Shown one piece after another: positions 62,035 to 64,000 of a DNA stretch of 64,000 nt. The notes below the pieces were generated by a model that was not told where the DNA came from, ran no database searches, and was given only the letters and a program-made list of their open reading frames with translations. Made by a program: the position numbers and the translations under genes. The stretch lies in contig CM043870.1 of assembly GCA_023846275.1 (NCBI GenBank), positions 12,037,527-12,101,526 on the forward strand, given 5' to 3'. Positions within the stretch are counted from its first letter, which is position 1. The number at the start of each line of letters is the position of its first letter. The stretch is from Vanilla planifolia. Lineage: Eukaryota > Streptophyta > Magnoliopsida > Asparagales > Orchidaceae.

Positions 62035-64000
62035 CCACAGAGATGCAAATAGCGGGTAATACCCATTTTACACAAGATAAAATGATAAATACCCTAATTT
62101 GGAACATCAGAGGCATCGCCTCTATCTCTACAATCAATAGATTGAAAACGATTATTAAATGTCACAAAGTCAATGTGGTAGCGATACTTGAACCGATGGT
62201 GGGCATTGAAAATCTGAGAGGGGCTATTACCAGTCTGGGGCTTCATGGAGGAGAGGGAAACACAAGCAATAAGATCTGGATTATGTGGGACAGTTCAGTT
62301 CGGGCGGAGAGAATAGAGGATAACATACAATCGCTATTTATGAAGATATGTCATAATACAACGGGTGAAGAAATTTTTCTGTCAGCTGTCTATGCCAAAC
62401 ATAACAAAGTTCAGAGACGAGAGCTGTGGGGAGAACTACTGAGACATAGAAACACTACAAATAACTACCCTTGGTTAGTGGGGGGTGATTTTAACGTAAT
62501 TGCCGATTTAGAAGAATACAAAGGTAATGCGAAACAGGACTGCAAAGCAATTCATGAATTTCAGACATTCATCAGCGAGGCGGAATTATCGGAGCCATTT
62601 GTTCACGGCGGGAGGTTCACATGGTATGGTAAAAGAAACGGGAAGCCTGTATGGAAAAAACTAGACAGAGTTATGATGAATGATAAATGGCTTGGCCACT
62701 ATCAAAACTTCTCTATTCAACAACTTAACAGGTCGTGTTCAGATCATGCGCCATTAGTGTTGCAATGTGAAGATCCAAGGCATAGTAAACCTAGACAATT
62801 CAGATGTCTACATGTATGGTTTAGGCACAAAAACTTCAAAAAAGTGGTAGAAAATAGCTGGGATGTAGAGACGGGCGGCAAGGGTTTGAAGAAGTTGGGT
62901 ATGAAGATTAAACGCTTGAAGGGGCATTTAAGAGAGTGGAACAAAACGCACTTTGGGAATGTTTTTGAGAGGAAGAGAAGGGAAGAGGAACACCTAAAGA
63001 GGCTGGAACACATATACGATGAGAACCCGAATGAAGATAACAAAACTGCCTGGTCAGAATGTCAGAGCAGGTTAACTGAGGCGTGTGATCAAGAGTCTAA
63101 ATACTAGAGACAGAAAGCTGGTATTAGATGGCTAAGGGAAGGTGATGCGAGCACTGGTTACTTTCATAAATGCACTAAAGTCAAGAAGCAAAGACTCTCT
63201 ATCAAGAAGATTAGAAAGGATAATGGGGAGTGGATTGAAAATCAGGAAGGAATTAACAAAGAAGCTGTTGAGTACTTTGAAAAGCTCCTTATGTCTTCGA
63301 GATGGGGGGCAATACATCAGGAGGGCATGAAATTACTTGACAATATTCCTTCCCTTATAACTAATGCCCAAAACTTCGATCTCTGCAAACAAGTGACGAG
63401 AGAGGAGGTCAAATTCGCGGTGGACTCTCTTAATTGCGACGGTACTGTCGGTCCAGATGGTTTTACTGGTAGATTCTACAGGGAATGCTGGGATATTATT
63501 GCTGATGGCGTGGTTGAAGCTGCTAATGACTTCATAAACGGAGGAATGATCCCATACACCATCGGTAGTACCTGGATAATTCCTATTCCGAAATCTAACT
63601 CTGCGATGAGTTTTGCTGACTACAGGCCAATTAACCTGTGTAATTTCTCAAGTAAGATATTCTCCAAAATCATTGCCATTCGTCTCTCTTTGATCCTACA
63701 AAACATTATCTCTATTGAACAAACAGCATTTGTGAAAGGGAGAAATATTGCGGATAACATCATACTAGCCCAAGAGATGTTAAATAGAATCAATCGAAGG
63801 AATAGAGGTAACAATACTATACTGAAACTAGATATGAATTCAGCATTTGACCAGGTGGATTGGAGATATCTTGAGGTGGTGCTCAAAAGGTTTGGGTTCA
63901 GCGACAAGTTCATAAGAATGGTGAATAACTATCTAACCAGCAACATGTTCTCTGTCCTAATTAATGGTTGCCCACAAGGTTTTTTTCCTGCAAGCAGAGG
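62028..64000 (+). pseudogene. LINE ORF2: AP endonuclease plus reverse transcriptase, partial, one in-frame stop
   Basis: The endonuclease domain nicks target DNA; its expected residues are present: N26 (WNIRG), E55 (LEP), D154 and N156 (GDFN), D239 and H240 (SDH). A TAG at 63105-63107 (codon 360) interrupts the linker, between the endonuclease and the WLREGDASTGYFHK motif, where related elements often have tryptophan (YWRQK). The same frame then runs open to the window end through RT motifs: YRPINLCNFSSKI, FVKGRNIADNI, LDMNSAFDQVDW (catalytic D602) and INGCPQGFFPASRG. The YADD box lies beyond the edge. The start may be the Met at 62028 or the one at 62082 (MINTLIWNIRG), which is the more usual beginning. 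As drawn, full-length ORF2 would not be made without readthrough. Confidence 0.88.

Larger units (their letters stand above)
60650..64000 (+). mobile_element. Young L1-type LINE, 3' part beyond the window
   Basis: A sharp rise in GC near 60700 marks the element. ORF1 (60703-62034) and ORF2 (62028 onward) follow in standard plant L1 order. Apart from one in-frame stop, the frames stay open for 3.3 kb, unlike the three decayed LINEs at 2-19 kb. The 5' end is approximate and the 3' end, tail and target duplication lie outside the window. Confidence 0.9.

Overview
The window is nuclear DNA of a flowering plant. The evidence is one spliced host gene with short GT-AG introns, set in very AT-rich, transposon-derived sequence. 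The LINEs carry a DUF4283/CCHC ORF1 and, in the older copies, a plant-type RNase H tail. The LTR elements have initiator-tRNA-Met primer sites. The species cannot be fixed from the sequence alone.

Layout. 0.5-5.1 kb: an old Ty1/copia element (minus strand) split by a decayed LINE (minus). 6.3-7.9 kb: a long copia-type LTR. 8.4-14.9 kb: a decayed LINE (plus) with endonuclease, reverse transcriptase and RNase H remains, split by a 2.2-kb solo LTR (9794-12009) flanked by a perfect 5-bp target duplication. 16.06-17.90 kb: a small non-autonomous LTR element with both LTRs, primer site, polypurine tract and perfect target duplications. 17.9-19.3 kb: a third decayed LINE (minus). 19.35-22.5 kb: another LTR element of a different family. 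23-24.3 kb: a second copy of the long copia-type LTR. 24.3-39 kb: AT-rich sequence with microsatellite and minisatellite blocks but no supportable gene. 39.5-41.2 kb: a Ty3-like LTR, primer site and gag remnant. 42.79-45.81 kb: a three-LTR tandem array of the same family as the 16-kb element. 46.35-47.1 kb: a third copy of the long LTR, in the opposite orientation. 50.9-53.5 kb: a copia fossil with an LTR (the fourth copy) and a UBN2-type gag region. 57.1-60.1 kb: the only clear host gene, a 924-residue two-domain membrane glycosyltransferase in three coding exons. 60.7 kb to the window end: a much younger LINE with an intact ORF1 and an ORF2 interrupted by one in-frame stop, running off the edge.

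Nothing here works as an operon or cassette. The host gene stands alone; the rest is layered mobile-element history. I found no new biochemical system. The most unusual items are the three-LTR array sharing one target duplication, the complete 1.84-kb non-autonomous LTR element, the GC-rich minisatellite inside the solo LTR, and palindromic subrepeats shared by four LTR copies.
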